This document shows positions 30,716 through 41,150 of a stretch of DNA of 64,000 nucleotides, in pieces. Source of the DNA: Bicyclus anynana (taxonomy: Eukaryota > Arthropoda > Insecta > Lepidoptera > Nymphalidae); the NCBI RefSeq assembly GCF_947172395.1, contig NC_069108.1, positions 7,265,068 through 7,329,067 on the forward strand, read 5' to 3'. The notes below the pieces were generated by a model. The model had not been told where the DNA came from and made no database searches. It worked only from the letters and a program-made list of their open reading frames with translations. How positions within the stretch are numbered: the stretch's first letter is position 1; every line of letters begins with the position of its first letter. Position numbers and translations under genes: made by a program.

Positions 30716-31902
30716 ACAAGCCAATCATACAACTCTTTAAACGGTTGATTGACAACGACAACAAGCAAAACACTGTTCTTACAAATGCCCAAATAGTTGA
30801 CATACTCGACAAAGAGTTTGCTATCAACCTGTGGGACATCCACGAGCTGGAAGGTGAAATCTATCTTACCATAGTGAAGAAATACTTAAAAGACTGGCCA
30901 GAATGGGACAACTTTGACAGAAACATCAACTCACTGAAAGCCCGGCGCAATAAGAGTGTCTTAGACGAAATGTTAGAAACAAATTATGTCAACCTTAAAA
31001 AATATCTAACGGAAACTTTGGAACGGGCTAAGGTTTTGGCTAAAAGCACTGTCGATAAACTAGTTGAAGACAAAGCGAACGAATCTAAAGGCTGTAGCAG
31101 TAAGACTGACAATATTGTTCTAGAAATTAAATGCTCTAGGAATCAGCTTAACCAACTGTTTTTCAGGCGACCGAATCCAGCGTTGAACGATTCAATTTTC
31201 AATGGAGCAGAACCAGAGCCAACACAAATAAAACTGAACACATTACCATTAGAAGCAATACTGAATTGGTGGGACGTTAGAATATCCATATTAAAAGGCA
31301 CGACAGTCTTCTATGATCGTTCAACGGCTCACCAATTAAACCATACGCTCATCAACAAAAACCTAATGGCTCGATTCAACCCTCTAAAAACTCTGCCTCA
31401 AGAAATCCAAACCGCTCGCTCTAACAAAGGGATACTAACACCTTTGGAACAGTATATCGCTACCGTTCAAGTGTTGATGAAAGAAAATCCGTCTTTAATC
31501 CCATTACTCAAATTCGTGAGGAAAGATTTGCGGTTGATGCCAGAGAAAGTTCTACTCAGGTTGACGTACCGTCGATACACAAACAAGTATCCATATATTA
31601 GATATTTGTATACGGAAGTCAAAAATCCAGATATAAATTCAAGGATATACGATTTGCAGTTGGAGGAAACAGTGTCACCCATGTACAGGGTGTTCTTAGG
31701 GTCTCCGTCGATAACTAATCCCACTATAGAGGTGGGTTGTACACCGTGCCAGCGCAAATTCATTGGCACGGATTTGATGGAACAACTGAAAGCACATTTC
31801 GAGGAATGGCATGCCAATGAACCTGATTGGAAGTGTACTAACTGTGGCAAAACTTTCCCCATGCCAACGCTTGCCAGTACTTGGTGGACTCATAAATGTT
31901 AA
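30716..31902 (+). CDS. Nested zinc-finger protein, exon 2
   Basis: A 1187-base exon, entering with two bases, ending TAA at 31900. Without similarity that I can name for the first 330 residues: mostly helical, charged, with coiled-coil-like NYVNLKKYLTETLERAKVLA and a conserved-looking KFVRKDLRLMPEKVLLRLTY block. The C-terminus has two C2H2-type fingers: C-x2-C ... H-x4-H in CTPCQRKF...AHFEEWH, and CTNCGKTFPMP...WWTHKC, where the last ligand pair is H-x-C. A nuclear, nucleic-acid-binding role is likely but inferred. The whole gene lies in intron 2 of the clip-domain gene on the opposite strand. Confidence 0.82.
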
Positions 31903-31912
31903 AGAACAACAG

Positions 31913-31960
31913 AGTCCTTTTCATGAAAGAAGTCCCGCGATTTCTTTCATGAAAAGGACT
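31913..31960 (+). promoter_or_regulatory. Perfect 19-bp hairpin in the 3' UTR
   Basis: AGTCCTTTTCATGAAAGAA (31913-31931) and its exact inverse (31942-31960) with a 10-base loop, starting 11 bases after the stop codon. AATAAA follows at about 32070. Confidence 0.9.
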
Positions 31961-32039
31961 ATACATAGATTTCTGATAGTACATGTATCAATGTTTTGTC
32001 AATATAAGTTGAAAAAAAACATACATACAGCCGAACATA

Positions 32040-32065
32040 GAACCTCCTCCTTTTTGGAAGTTGGT
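32040..32065 (-). repeat. AACCGACTTC-type end fragment
   Basis: ACCTCCTCCTTTTTGGAAG then TTGGTTAAAA; a bare end with no body. Confidence 0.6.
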
Positions 32066-32131
32066 TAAAAATAAAGGACTTTCTTTCAATTTAGTAATGG
32101 TACTTTTATTTTAGAATTTATATATAATTTT

Positions 32132-32322
32132 GACGGCCTCCGTGGTGCAGAGGTATGCGCGGTGGATTTCAAGACTGAGGTACTGGCTTCGATCCCCGGC
32201 TGGGCCGATTGAGGTGTTCCTTATTGGTCCAGGTCAGGCTGGTGGGAGGCTTCGGCCGTGGCTAGTTACCCAGAACCTTTGTCTTGTAAATCCACCGCGC
32301 TTACAACTGCGCTACGAAGAAC
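32132..32322 (+). mobile_element. SINE-B head with an inverted second head
   Basis: Plus-strand SINE-B from GACGGCCTCCGTGGTGCAG to GGCTAGTTACC (about 32272), then directly the reverse complement of another SINE-B head (GTCTTGTAAATCCACCGCGC ... GCGCTACGAAG). Confidence 0.85.
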
Positions 32323-32364
32323 TTTTTGACAATTTAGGGGAAGAATTTTAAAAATTCAAGATAG

Positions 32365-32386
32365 AAGATGATGATGAAGATTATGG

Positions 32387-32435
<49 letters not shown>

Positions 32436-32455
32436 AATGATGATGATGATGATTC
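32365..32455 (+). repeat. (GAT)n microsatellite
   Basis: About 30 GAT triplets with few interruptions; a second, weaker GAT tract lies at 32990-33070. Confidence 0.95.
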
Positions 32456-32621
32456 TGTATCATTATATAGTTTTCGGAAAAAAATCAACTTGGTACTCTT
32501 ATGACTAAAATGTGCTCACCTAATTTCATTTTCTATCTTTCTCATTTTTTCTTCTTTTTGAGTTAATAATACTAGTGTGTATGTTCTTTATATTTGTGAT
32601 ATTTAAGTTATCTTTTAATAG

Positions 32622-32840
32622 CTGACGCTGCGCGGTTATAAATTAATTAATATAATTATGAAGCGGAAGAGTTTGTTTGTTTATTTGATTGAACGCGCTA
32701 ATCTCAGAAACTACTGGTCCGATTGGAAAAAATCTTTTAGTGTTAGATAGCCCATTTTTCGTGGAAGGCTATATATTATCCCCGTATTGCTACGGGAACG
32801 AGAACCACGCGGGTGTTCGGTGCGGGTGGAGAAGTATAGA
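32622..32840 (+). mobile_element. Helitron-like element, rearranged
   Basis: Contains TGATTGAACGCGCTAATCTC, the GATAGCCCATTTTTCGTGG block and GAACCACGCGGGTG in normal order from about 32660, preceded by a 3'-type tip AGCTGACGCTGCGCGG at 32622. Confidence 0.65.
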
Positions 32841-33073
32841 TTTACTGCTCTTCTTTATTTCATGCTGTGTTTAATTGTAAATAATCTATCTACACTTATA
32901 GTGATTTATAATCTAGTTACATTTTATTATTTTAGTTAGTGTTAGTGATTGTAAATAAACCTAATAAATAAATAAATAAATGATGACAATCAGGATGATG
33001 AGTTTGATGATAATGATTATGATGATGATAACGATTATGAAGATGATGATTATGATGATGATGATGAACTTAC

Positions 33074-33206
33074 ATTTTGTACCAGCGAGGCGCGTACAGA
33101 GTTAGGTCTATGTTGGTGGCGCCGTAGTCACAGTTTTGCCGCAAAACGCACAGCCCTGTCACGTTTTTGGCCGTTTGACATTTTATAGAGGGCGCTGGTG
33201 ACGTTG
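33074..33206 (-). CDS. Clip-domain-only secreted protein, exon 2
   Basis: A 133-base exon (2 bases in, 2 bases out) between acceptor TATCTTCAG and donor GTAAGTT. It encodes TSPAPSIKCQTAKNVTGLC followed by VLRQNCDYGATNIDLTLYAP. Cys spacing C-x9-C-x5-C, completed in exon 3 by C-x5-C-C, is that of clip domains (three disulfides). In the family these domains mediate regulation in melanization and Toll cascades. Confidence 0.78.
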
Positions 33207-33254
33207 CTGAAGATATCAAAAATATTTTATTTTATGTAATACTATTCATTCATT

Positions 33255-33560
33255 AGCAACCCATGTATACCCACTGTTGAGCAGTTGTCTCCTCACAGAA
33301 TGAAAGGGGTTAGGCCAATAGTCCACCACGCTGGCCCAATGGATTGACAAACTTCACACACCTAGAGAATTAGGAAAACTCTCTGGTATGCAGATTTCCT
33401 CACGATGTTTTCCTTCACCGTTTGAGACACGTGATATTTAATTTCTTAATGCACACAACTTACTGAGCCGTGATAGCCCAGTCGGTATGACCTCTGCCTC
33501 CGTTTCTGGAGGGTGTGGGTTCGAATCCGGTCCGGGGCATGCACCTCCAACTTTTCAACA
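33255..33560 (-). mobile_element. SINE-A with 5' inversion
   Basis: The tail and body (33255-33464) are in minus orientation, but the head (33468-33560, GAGCCGTGATAGCCCAGTCG to CACCTCCAACTTTTCA) is in plus orientation, so the 5' part is inverted relative to the 3' part. Confidence 0.88.
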
Positions 33561-34091
33561 TAATAATTATATTACATGACTAGACTTCTTTAATCCGACC
33601 CTTACAGTGGTATCGCTGTAAAAATGGCATAACTTCTCCCGTTTTCCCAACATTTCCCTTCACTGCTCTGCTCCTATTGACCGTAGCGTGATGAAAAGTA
33701 TACTATAACCTGCCCAGGAGTATGAAGAATAATTGTACCAAATTTCGTTAAAATCCGTCGAGTAGTTATTATTTCTATAACGAACATACAGACAGACAGA
33801 CAAAAATTTTACTGATTGCATTTTTCGCATCAGTATTATATACTTGTTTTGGAAAGTTGCCCTATGTTTTGCTCCAAGGTCCCATTTACCATTAAACCAA
33901 AATTGATCGGCTCCGCCGTAAAAATGTACCTAACAGACAGACTAAAACTCCGGAAATCTGTGGAAATACTGAAACGATTTTAAAAATCCTTTACCTCTAG
34001 AAAGCCACGTTATTTGCGAATGTCATAGGCTATGTTTTATGCCCGTATTCCCACGGGAACAGGAACTACGCGGTTAAAACTATTCACTTAC
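33561..34091. other. Intron 1 of the clip gene, repeat debris
   Basis: Includes a (CAGA)n-containing dispersed repeat (CCAAATTTCGTTAAAATCCG, ACAGACAGACAGAC) at about 33590-33850 and a Helitron-like 3' half at about 33940-34080. Confidence 0.55.
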
Positions 34092-34218
34092 TTGTAATAA
34101 TTTCTTTCTGTATTTCTGTGGTAGAGTTTACAATCTTGGGATCTTGAAGCACAGACATCCATGAAAATGTTAGATTTTCGTGGAAAAATAATACTAAAAT
34201 ACTGAAAAGAAGATACAT
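34092..34218 (-). CDS. Clip-domain-only secreted protein, exon 1 (signal peptide)
   Basis: ATG at 34218, 42 codons plus one base to donor GTAAGTGA. MYLLFSILVLFFHENLTFSW is a convincing signal peptide; the mature part begins with a short linker rich in Ile, Thr and Glu. All three exons join in phase to 123 residues (127, 133 and 112 bases). Probably a secreted haemolymph or cuticle-associated protein that acts as a cofactor or decoy for clip proteases; the function is inferred. Confidence 0.72.
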
Positions 34219-35044
34219 TGAATGTATTAACTGGCGTGCATAGGACTATCGCACAAGGTAAGCATAAAAAAGTGGGATTTTAAAGTTGTTTTTTTTGTTA
34301 AATTTTCTTTCTTTACCAAGAATAAAATCTGATCTAATGATACTAATTGATGTAGAATTATTTATTATGCCTTTCACTATATCTAAGATATTTAGATATT
34401 TAATAAAAAGCCGGAGAAAAAATTGGAGCAGTAGTTTTAACAAAATTAAAGATGTATTAAATATTAAGTATAAAATTAAGTGCGCATCCAGATCCTAGCT
34501 TACCTATCTTTGTATAATGTCTAATTAAAAGAACAAAGCGAAGCATGCGCAATAAAAAAATACTTCACTGAAAAGTTCAATTTTACGCCCCGATTTTGAG
34601 ATACAAAGTAAGCCTTTCCAAACTCGTGTGATAATAACAGATTTTCTCCCATGTTTTATTAAAATTAAATGAAATGAAAGAAAATAACAATTAAAACTTA
34701 CAATACGCTTGTTATATGCATCTTGAACGAATTAAAAGAGTGGAATGAATGGATTCACCTACATTTTACTATCTTAGGCAATTAATGTTATCTTCACTAA
34801 TGTTATATATCATTTTGACCTTTTATAATAAGTAAATAACTAATTTATTATAACCGTTATGTCTATATTATAGTCTAAGAGATTGACTACCTCTCTACTT
34901 GGTAGCGCTGGTGTACTCAACATAGAGATCTTTTTAGGCATGAGATACGAGAAAATGAAATATTTTTAAAACCCAGCTCGGGTGACTTTAAGATTTGCTA
35001 AATTGACTTAGCTAAGGTCTGGTGGTATGCATTAATCACAGCTA
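34219..35044. other. Upstream of the clip gene
   Basis: AT-rich; no ORF or repeat recognised. The clip gene promoter must lie here. Confidence 0.4.
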
Positions 35045-35190
35045 AGTTAAACCGCCAAGCGATTTAGCGTTCCGGTACGATCCACGTAGAAGCCGTTACT
35101 GTCATGGGTAGAATAAAGTTGTTCTGTCATAAATCATATACTGCATCATCACATATCATCAGGTGAGAACGTATTAAGGGCTTGTTTGTC
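35045..35190 (+). mobile_element. SINE-B 3' part, diverged
   Basis: CCGCCAAGCGATTTAGCGTT, CCGGTACGATCC and the CATCAGGTGAGAACG block in SINE-B order. Confidence 0.75.
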
Positions 35191-35210
35191 AATTTAAAAA
35201 ATCCACCAGT

Positions 35211-35282
35211 ACGCGAATTTGTAAGGAATTGAAACAGCGCCATCTAGTGGCACAACTGTTTCAATTCCATACAAATTCGCGT
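35211..35282. repeat. 27-bp inverted repeat around CGCCATCTAGTGG
   Basis: Arms 35211-35237 and 35256-35282 match at 26 of 27 bases (ACGCGAATTTGTA...GAATTGAAACAG) with an 18-bp loop. Confidence 0.88.
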
Positions 35283-36008
35283 TTACGTTAACGCAATAGT
35301 AACAGTATGAAAATATTGAAAACTCCCACTAGGCACACAGATCCAAATCCAATCATACAAGCTCAGCTGAGCAAGCTAAGCCAAAGAGTAAATAGAGGGT
35401 AGGGTGAAATAAAAGTTAGTAAATAAAAAAAAACGATTTATCATTTATTCATTATAAATAATTAGTTATATATTAATTTACATCTGAAGTATTTATTGGA
35501 TAATTTTCACAAGACATTATTTTATTTTAAAAATAAGAGTACTTGTCTATTAAAACACTTTGTTTATTAAAAAAATACTATTTATTGTTAACTTATAACA
35601 GACAGAGAGATCTACAACTTAATATAAAAATTATGCATTAAAAAAAAAAATTCAAATGTCAAAAACGCTATCGTCCATTTTGGGACGTCACGTCGCTAAA
35701 GAAAAAAAAACGTCAAATTATGGCATGTCCATTTTTATTTTTTTGCTTGTCAGTCGTATCTTGTGAAAGGGAGTGTTTACAGATTTACGTGACGTCACGA
35801 AACAGATAAAATATAAACAATCATGGCCGATAGCGTTTCGGTTCGTATTGTCAAAAAAATAATTAAAAAATTAAATTTTCATGTATTCATGTCTCAAAAA
35901 AATATGATGAGTTTTTTCAATCTAGTACATCGATCTATTAAAAAGTGGATACATAATCAGCGACCAAAAAACGTCCCCACTCAATGAGTGGGGACGGAAA
36001 CAGATTTT
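35283..36008. other. Unassigned AT-rich spacer
   Basis: Nothing coding or clearly repetitive seen. Confidence 0.4.
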
Positions 36009-36345
36009 GACGGCCTCCGTGGCGCAGTGGTATGCGCGGTGGATTTACAAGACGGAGGTCCTGGGTTCGATCCCCGGCTGGGCAGATTGAGATTTTCTTA
36101 ATTTGTCCAGGTCTGGCTGGTGGGAGGCTTCGGCCGTGGCTAGTTACCACCCTACCGGCAAAGACGTACCGCCAAGCGATTTAGCGTTCCGGTACGATGC
36201 TGTGTAGAAACCGAAAGGGGTGTGGATTTTCATCCTCCTCCTAAGAAGTTAGCCCGCTTCCATCTCAGACTGCATCATCACTTACCATCAGGTGAGATTG
36301 TAGTCAAGGGCTAACTTGTAAAGAATAAAAAAAAAAAAAAAAAAA
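36009..36345 (+). mobile_element. SINE-B, best complete copy
   Basis: GACGGCCTCCGTGGCGCAGT (A box TGGCGCAGTGG), B box GGTTCGATCCC, body GGCTTCGGCCGTGGCTAG and GCCAAGCGATTTAGCGTTCC, end GGGCTAACTTGTAAAGAATA plus poly-A of 20 bases. Confidence 0.95.
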
Positions 36346-36899
36346 ACACAATTTCTTGGCGCTCAATTCAAGTAGTCGCATTTGGAAATTCAACCTTAAA
36401 CCCAATCCTTAAGGTTGAATTTGCCTTGAATTTGGGATTTTATTGATTATTAGACTATAGTAAAGGTATAATTTTCTTTACCAATAATTCCAAAACTGTC
36501 AAAGGAAAATTGGCCAGTCTTTAAGTGAAATATTCTACATGATTGTGCATCCTTTTATTATAAGAGATCAATGATCTAGTAGAACAATAATGAGCAATTT
36601 AAGACCATTTTAAAAAAGTGTCAACTAGCCTATTGTCTTCCATATACACTTTTAGACAATAAATACGATCTTATTCTATCTCTATACAATCACTCTCTTC
36701 TCCACTTTGATTAGGAATCTATAGCTCTCTTTCACTCCCATTGTGCGTAATATCTCCCCTCTCTGTTGTGTAATGAAAATTGTAAAAAATCACTGTTAAT
36801 TCTTGTCCACATAACAAGTAATGTTCATTCATAAATACTATATTATATGCTTTAAAAAAATCTATAAATATTTAATACTGATGAAACATCATCCTGCAT

Positions 36900-37240
36900 A
36901 CATCCTTTGCTCTATAGTCTATGAAATTTATGTTCATAGACTATAAATTATTGACAATAGATCTCCAACGAATGAATAGTCATTCGTTCGCGAAATAGTC
37001 TATGTGTATGTGCATAGACTATTAATTAATTACACTAATCTATGAATAGTCCTTTATACGAGCAACATTCCATGAAATCAATATTCATAGACTATCATAG
37101 ACATTCGTCTATGAATAGTACTTTGTTAACGAAAGTATATTTTTTGTAAACTGGCTTTACTGCTCTGAGTTCTAGCCCTCTTGAGCATCTAAACTGTCTA
37201 TAAAATCTATGTTCATAGACTACAAATGTCAATAATCTGC
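36900..37240. repeat. Cluster of inverted TTCATAGACTA motifs
   Basis: The 11-mer TTCATAGACTA or its inverse TAGTCTATGAA, allowing one change, occurs at least six times in both orientations just downstream of the vezatin stop codon, for example 36930, 37010, 37050, 37085, 37110 and 37215. Confidence 0.8.
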
Positions 37241-37263
37241 GATATCTATGGAAGTTTGGTAGT

Positions 37264-38829
37264 TTAGGCGTCTTCATCGTTTCCGCTGTCATTTGAAACT
37301 TCGCCATCGCCTATAAAGACCTCTTCTTGCAACATATAGGGTATTTTAGGTTTGTTATTAACTTGTAAGACTGATGCCATAGCCATTCCCGTGCCAAAAC
37401 TATACTCTATGGGCCTGAGGCTTTCGTCTACATTGTCTGTGGCGGGTCTTTTGGCGGGAACATTCTTTTTCCTAGCGACTCTATGCCTTCTGATATCATC
37501 TAACAGTGCTGCGCGTTCATTGTGAAAATTTTCGAAATCTGTGTCAGAGGACGACGGTGATAGTTCCAAATCCCTTTTGGAGAATTTGAAATCATTTGAA
37601 TGGCTCACTTTCTTCTGTCTTACTATATTGTCTATGTTCTTGCTCTCCGTACTATCTTCTACAGCGCTGGAGCATTCTGAAAAACTGGATGCTACTAACT
37701 CATTTCCATTGTCTGAATGTATCACTGAATCATATTTACGCCATATTGTAATTATATTACCACATTTCACTTTTGTTATTGATAAATATACACTTTTTAT
37801 ATTCAATTTAATGTTTGCTTCAAGCACATCTTTTGGCAAGTCACTGTCATTCATATAATTTTCTATTTCAATGTGATACTTATTGTTTTTCTGACATTTC
37901 TTTTGATATCTACGTCTGCTGATTTTGTATTTCTTGCAAAGTCTAACTGTTCTTATTTTCTTTGTATCCAATTTTGTTATTAAGCCTTTTCTATCTGTAA
38001 ACTCTACGGGTATCTGCCTCGGAAACTCTGGTATTTTATCTAATTCTGGCATAGTTTTCGCTAACGCCTGCCTCTCTCTCTCGATCATCAGATCTTCTCT
38101 TTTAACTAACTTCCTCTTCAACTCAGTTAGTACAATTTTAGAAGTCTCTCTCTCTTTTTTCCCTGGTCCTGTTGTTACATCTCCAACTGGATTTGTAACA
38201 GCATCATCATCTGTTTTAACGCAATAGAAAACTTCATCTCTGATCTCTGGTTCTGCATCATCAATTTTAACAATTGCCACTTCTGTTTCCTCTTCCACTC
38301 TCTGTATCTCTTCCTCAATGCGAACTTTGTTGAGCATCTTTTTGAGTCTTATTTGAGAGTTTTGAGCTGTTGACAAGCATTTAGTGATTGCGTCTATGAC
38401 TTCATCTATATCCCTGTCCAGTACATCCAAATCTAACTCCTGCTTGTTCAACGCACAGGCATCTAGGAACATATCTAGATGGCTACATTTGTCTAAAGCC
38501 ATTTTGAGTTCGAGACACGATCTAGCTACACCGGTGTGAACATCTGAGTACAACCAGGTATCATTAATGGCTGAACCGGGTTTTTTTAACGCACTGTCAC
38601 AGTCTTTGGTGCCATAATTCTTTAGCAACCTGTACATTCTTTCGAGGGATTCATAGTTCTCCTTGAATTCTTGCATCAAATGTTCTATAAGGACATTGTG
38701 GATCCAGTATAACCGTTCATTGTGGTTTTTGTATATTTGCTTCAGCGTGTGAGCCGTTGGCATGAGGTGAGCCAGCGCTATGTGCTTTAGTAACGTCGAC
38801 TGGACTACAAGGAACGCGTGGTGGATTTT
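37264..38829 (-). CDS. Vezt: Vezatin, last exon
   Basis: A 1566-base exon, phase 0, acceptor ATTGTTTTCAG, stop at 37264. It encodes 521 residues. Early: a helical part KIHHAFLVVQSTLLKHIALA, LMPTAHTLKQIYKNHNERLY. Middle: an acidic coiled-coil stretch, then RDEVFYCV...KERETSKIVLTELKRKLVKR, which lines up with the D-D-F-Y ... E-S-K-R-V-L-Q-E-L-K block of vertebrate vezatin. End: FGTGMAMASVLQ...LQEEVFIGDGE, corresponding to vezatin's C-terminal motif. Known role: a membrane protein of adherens junctions that links myosin VIIA to the cadherin-catenin complex. A longer open frame to 39003 is read-through into an intronic repeat. Confidence 0.85.
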   Translation of the reverse strand, partial: KIHHAFLVVQSTLLKHIALAHLMPTAHTLKQIYKNHNERLYWIHNVLIEHLMQEFKENYESLERMYRLLKNYGTKDCDSALKKPGSAINDTWLYSDVHTGVARSCLELKMALDKCSHLDMFLDACALNKQELDLDVLDRDIDEVIDAITKCLSTAQNSQIRLKKMLNKVRIEEEIQRVEEETEVAIVKIDDAEPEIRDEVFYCVKTDDDAVTNPVGDVTTGPGKKERETSKIVLTELKRKLVKREDLMIERERQALAKTMPELDKIPEFPRQIPVEFTDRKGLITKLDTKKIRTVRLCKKYKISRRRYQKKCQKNNKYHIEIENYMNDSDLPKDVLEANIKLNIKSVYLSITKVKCGNIITIWRKYDSVIHSDNGNELVASSFSECSSAVEDSTESKNIDNIVRQKKVSHSNDFKFSKRDLELSPSSSDTDFENFHNERAALLDDIRRHRVARKKNVPAKRPATDNVDESLRPIEYSFGTGMAMASVLQVNNKPKIPYMLQEEVFIGDGEVSNDSGNDEDA

Positions 38830-38867
38830 CTGAAAACAATGGAAAATAGGGATTTGAACCATCACCT

Positions 38868-39400
38868 TGAACCTTAGACCATTAATAACTGGACGTGGTT
38901 CGCACCCAAAATCAACAACAAAAAAGTCTGTCATTTTTTGAGGGGGACGAGGTAAACTCACACATCGAAAACATTTAACACCATTAAGTATATTCTGTGT
39001 CATACACTACACACAACTATAAATTTGACTCGCAATACAAACACGCGTAAATTTTACACACACTAACAAACACATTGCTTAGACTATCCACAGATTAAAT
39101 ACATAGAATATTCGATTACTGATCGATGTTTGGCTATTTCTTCAATAAAATTAAGGTTTAAATCCTTTCAAATCAAACGTTATTCCATCTTTTACTAAAC
39201 TACAAGTTTTTGGACGTTTTTTATGCCATTTAACTACACAAACCGGCATTTTTAGGGAGTTCCTTACACGACGAAAACGATTACAACAATGAAACATCGA
39301 TTCTGTAGCAACAGTTTTTATAAACGCATTAGATCATAGATTTTTGATCTTTGCCAGAGGGGTAACGGTTAGCGAACCAAGTCCTGTTATTAATGGTCTA
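38868..39400 (-). repeat.  Confidence 0.
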
Positions 39401-39463
39401 AGCCTTGAACCTTAGAAGCTGTGGAATTAGTAGGTGACGTCACTCCTCCACCACTCCACTCAC

Positions 39464-39623
39464 CATCAGAGTGTCGGTGTGGTGCTCGTAGGTGACGTCA
39501 CCGCGGAGCCAGGGCACGTTCCCCAGAAGTGCTGATGAGGCCCTGCACATGAGCAGCAGCAGCTCCGACTGCTGGCGGCGCAGCATCGCATGCATCGACT
39601 CTACGGCCGACGTGACTGATTCT
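39464..39623 (-). CDS. Vezt: Vezatin, exon before last
   Basis: A 160-base exon (1 base in, phase 0 out), acceptor GATTTCAG, donor GTGAGTGG. It encodes ESVTSAVESMHAMLRRQQSE then LLLLMCRASSALLGNVPWLR and YEHHTDTLM, part of the myosin-binding helical region after the membrane segments. Confidence 0.82.
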
Positions 39624-40320
39624 CTGAAATCATTAAAAATCTTGGCATTGTCTGGCAACTGCAACTTCATTTCTGTGAAAATTTTCGTCATGTAAATTCG
39701 TTACAGGACTACAGAACAGCAAGGTACCGGACGGTGTCATCCTTACGTTGTGAACATTCAGGCAATTCGTACAAAACAATTTGCATTTACATTTCTAATT
39801 CGCACAGCAAGTATTTGTAACGCCTTTTCTGCGTTTGTGTTTCCTGAAACTTACACTTTAAGCACCTTCAAACCTAATGGTGACGAAGAAGCCCGATACC
39901 AACGCTGATTGTAGATCTGGACGCCCAAAAACGTCCTTCACGATCCTGACGATGACATAACGAACGACAATGCTTCTCAGGCAACACAAACACAAGCAAC
40001 ACAGCGTCTTCGCCGGCGGAGACGAGGTCCCCGAAATCTAACGTCACCCAGACGTGGGTTTTTTAACTCACGATCGGGGTGCCGTGACTTATACACTCAG
40101 GCCAAAACACCCTTCCCGAATGGCCCTCTTAGCCGAGGTCCGAGTCTCAGAGGAGACGCCCTTAGAGAGCCGTTCCGCCCATCTACTTACTTCTGCCTTC
40201 GGGCCCCATCAGGCGATGCTTCTGCGCTCGCCCAAACCCCCCGGTGACGCCGCTGAGGTCCCATAAGGAGCCTACGGCACTTACACAATCAGAAAAAAAG
40301 GGGACGAAGATGGGACGCGA
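39624..40320. other. Vezatin intron with a GC-rich unassigned block
   Basis: 39840-40310 is markedly GC-richer than its surroundings (for example TTCGGGCCCCATCAGGCGAT, GCGCTCGCCCAAACCCCCCG). It resembles 5' leader sequence of some lepidopteran LINEs, but no frame supports this. Confidence 0.4.
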
Positions 40321-40640
40321 GTGGTATGCGCGGTGGATTTACAAGACGGAGGTCCTGGGTTCGATTCCCGGCTGGGCAGATTGAGATTTTCTTAATTTGT
40401 CCAGGTCTGGCTGGTGGGAGGCTTCGGCCGTGGCTAGTTACCACCCTACCGGCAAAGACGTACCGCCAAGCGATTTAGCGTTCCGGTACGATGCCGGTAC
40501 GATGTAGAAACCGAAATGGGTGTCGATTTTCATCCTCCTCCTTGACAAGTTAGCCCGCTTAAATCTTAGACTGCATCATCACTTACCATCAGGTGAGATT
40601 CAAGGGCTAACTTGTAAAGAATAAAATAAAATAAAAATGG
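40321..40640 (+). mobile_element. SINE-B, slightly 5'-truncated
   Basis: Starts at TATGCGCGGTGGATTTACAA (A box missing), B box GGTTCGATTCC, ends GGGCTAACTTGTAAAGAATA. 87 bp from the next vezatin exon. Confidence 0.92.
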
Positions 40641-40726
40641 TGATGGTGGGACAACGACGACGACCACGAAAACGACAACGATGATAATGAAAATGACGAT
40701 GGCGATGATGGATGATCGTGACTCAC

Positions 40727-40912
40727 AGGGTCGCGTGGAGCGCGGCGTATTCGCGGCAACAAGCGGTGGCGCGCCGCACGAGCGCCGTGTAGTCGCGCAG
40801 CAGCGCCAGCAGCGCGCGCAGGGAGCCGCGGCATCGCGAGCGGTGCGCCGCGCGTACGCCCAGCGGCGCCAAAGCGTACGCCGCCAGCTTCGCCAACGAC
40901 CAGCGCTGTAAA
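40727..40912 (-). CDS. Vezt: Vezatin, third exon from the 3' end
   Basis: A 186-base exon (1 base in, 2 out), acceptor ACGCTCAG, donor GTGAGT; very GC-rich (CGC/GCG codons), unlike its AT-rich surroundings. It encodes LQRWSLAKLAAYALAPLGVR, then SLRALLALLRDYTALVRRAT and CREYAALHAT. It lines up with the region of vertebrate vezatin just after the membrane helices (LWRTAKLQ...AFTNLVRKALRL). Confidence 0.8.
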
Positions 40913-40954
40913 CTGAGCGTTATATCCACTTACGGCACCTCAGACTAAATACAT

Positions 40955-41150
40955 ATGGACTGGTATCGCACCCAAATTCATGAACAAAATTTTCTAAGGA
41001 AAACGAGCTTAGATTTCATACATATATTATACTAAACTAGCAGTTTTTGTTCGTTTTTTACACCATATAACGGTGTTATGTGGTGGTCGTGTTCGTCGGT
41101 TATAGAGCTCCGTAAAAATACCTTTTTGTGTTGAATTGAGTTGTCTTTGC
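40955..41150. repeat. Family C repeat, two halves in opposite orientation
   Basis: 40955-41070 is family C in minus orientation (ACTAGCAGTTTTTGTTCG); 41085-41150 is plus orientation (GTTATAGAGCTCCGTAAAAA). Confidence 0.7.

Noticed and set aside
36009..36345. tRNA genes at SINE heads (A and B boxes)
   Set aside because: The boxes belong to SINE-A and SINE-B bodies; no cloverleaf with acceptor stem could be drawn.
38830..39003. Extension of the vezatin last exon to the upstream ATG (579-residue ORF)
   Set aside because: The extra 58 residues are family C repeat before a good acceptor at 38829, and the preceding exon joins in phase there. The full family C copy is at about 38868-39400, minus strand; the blank entry at those coordinates in the feature list should be read as this repeat.
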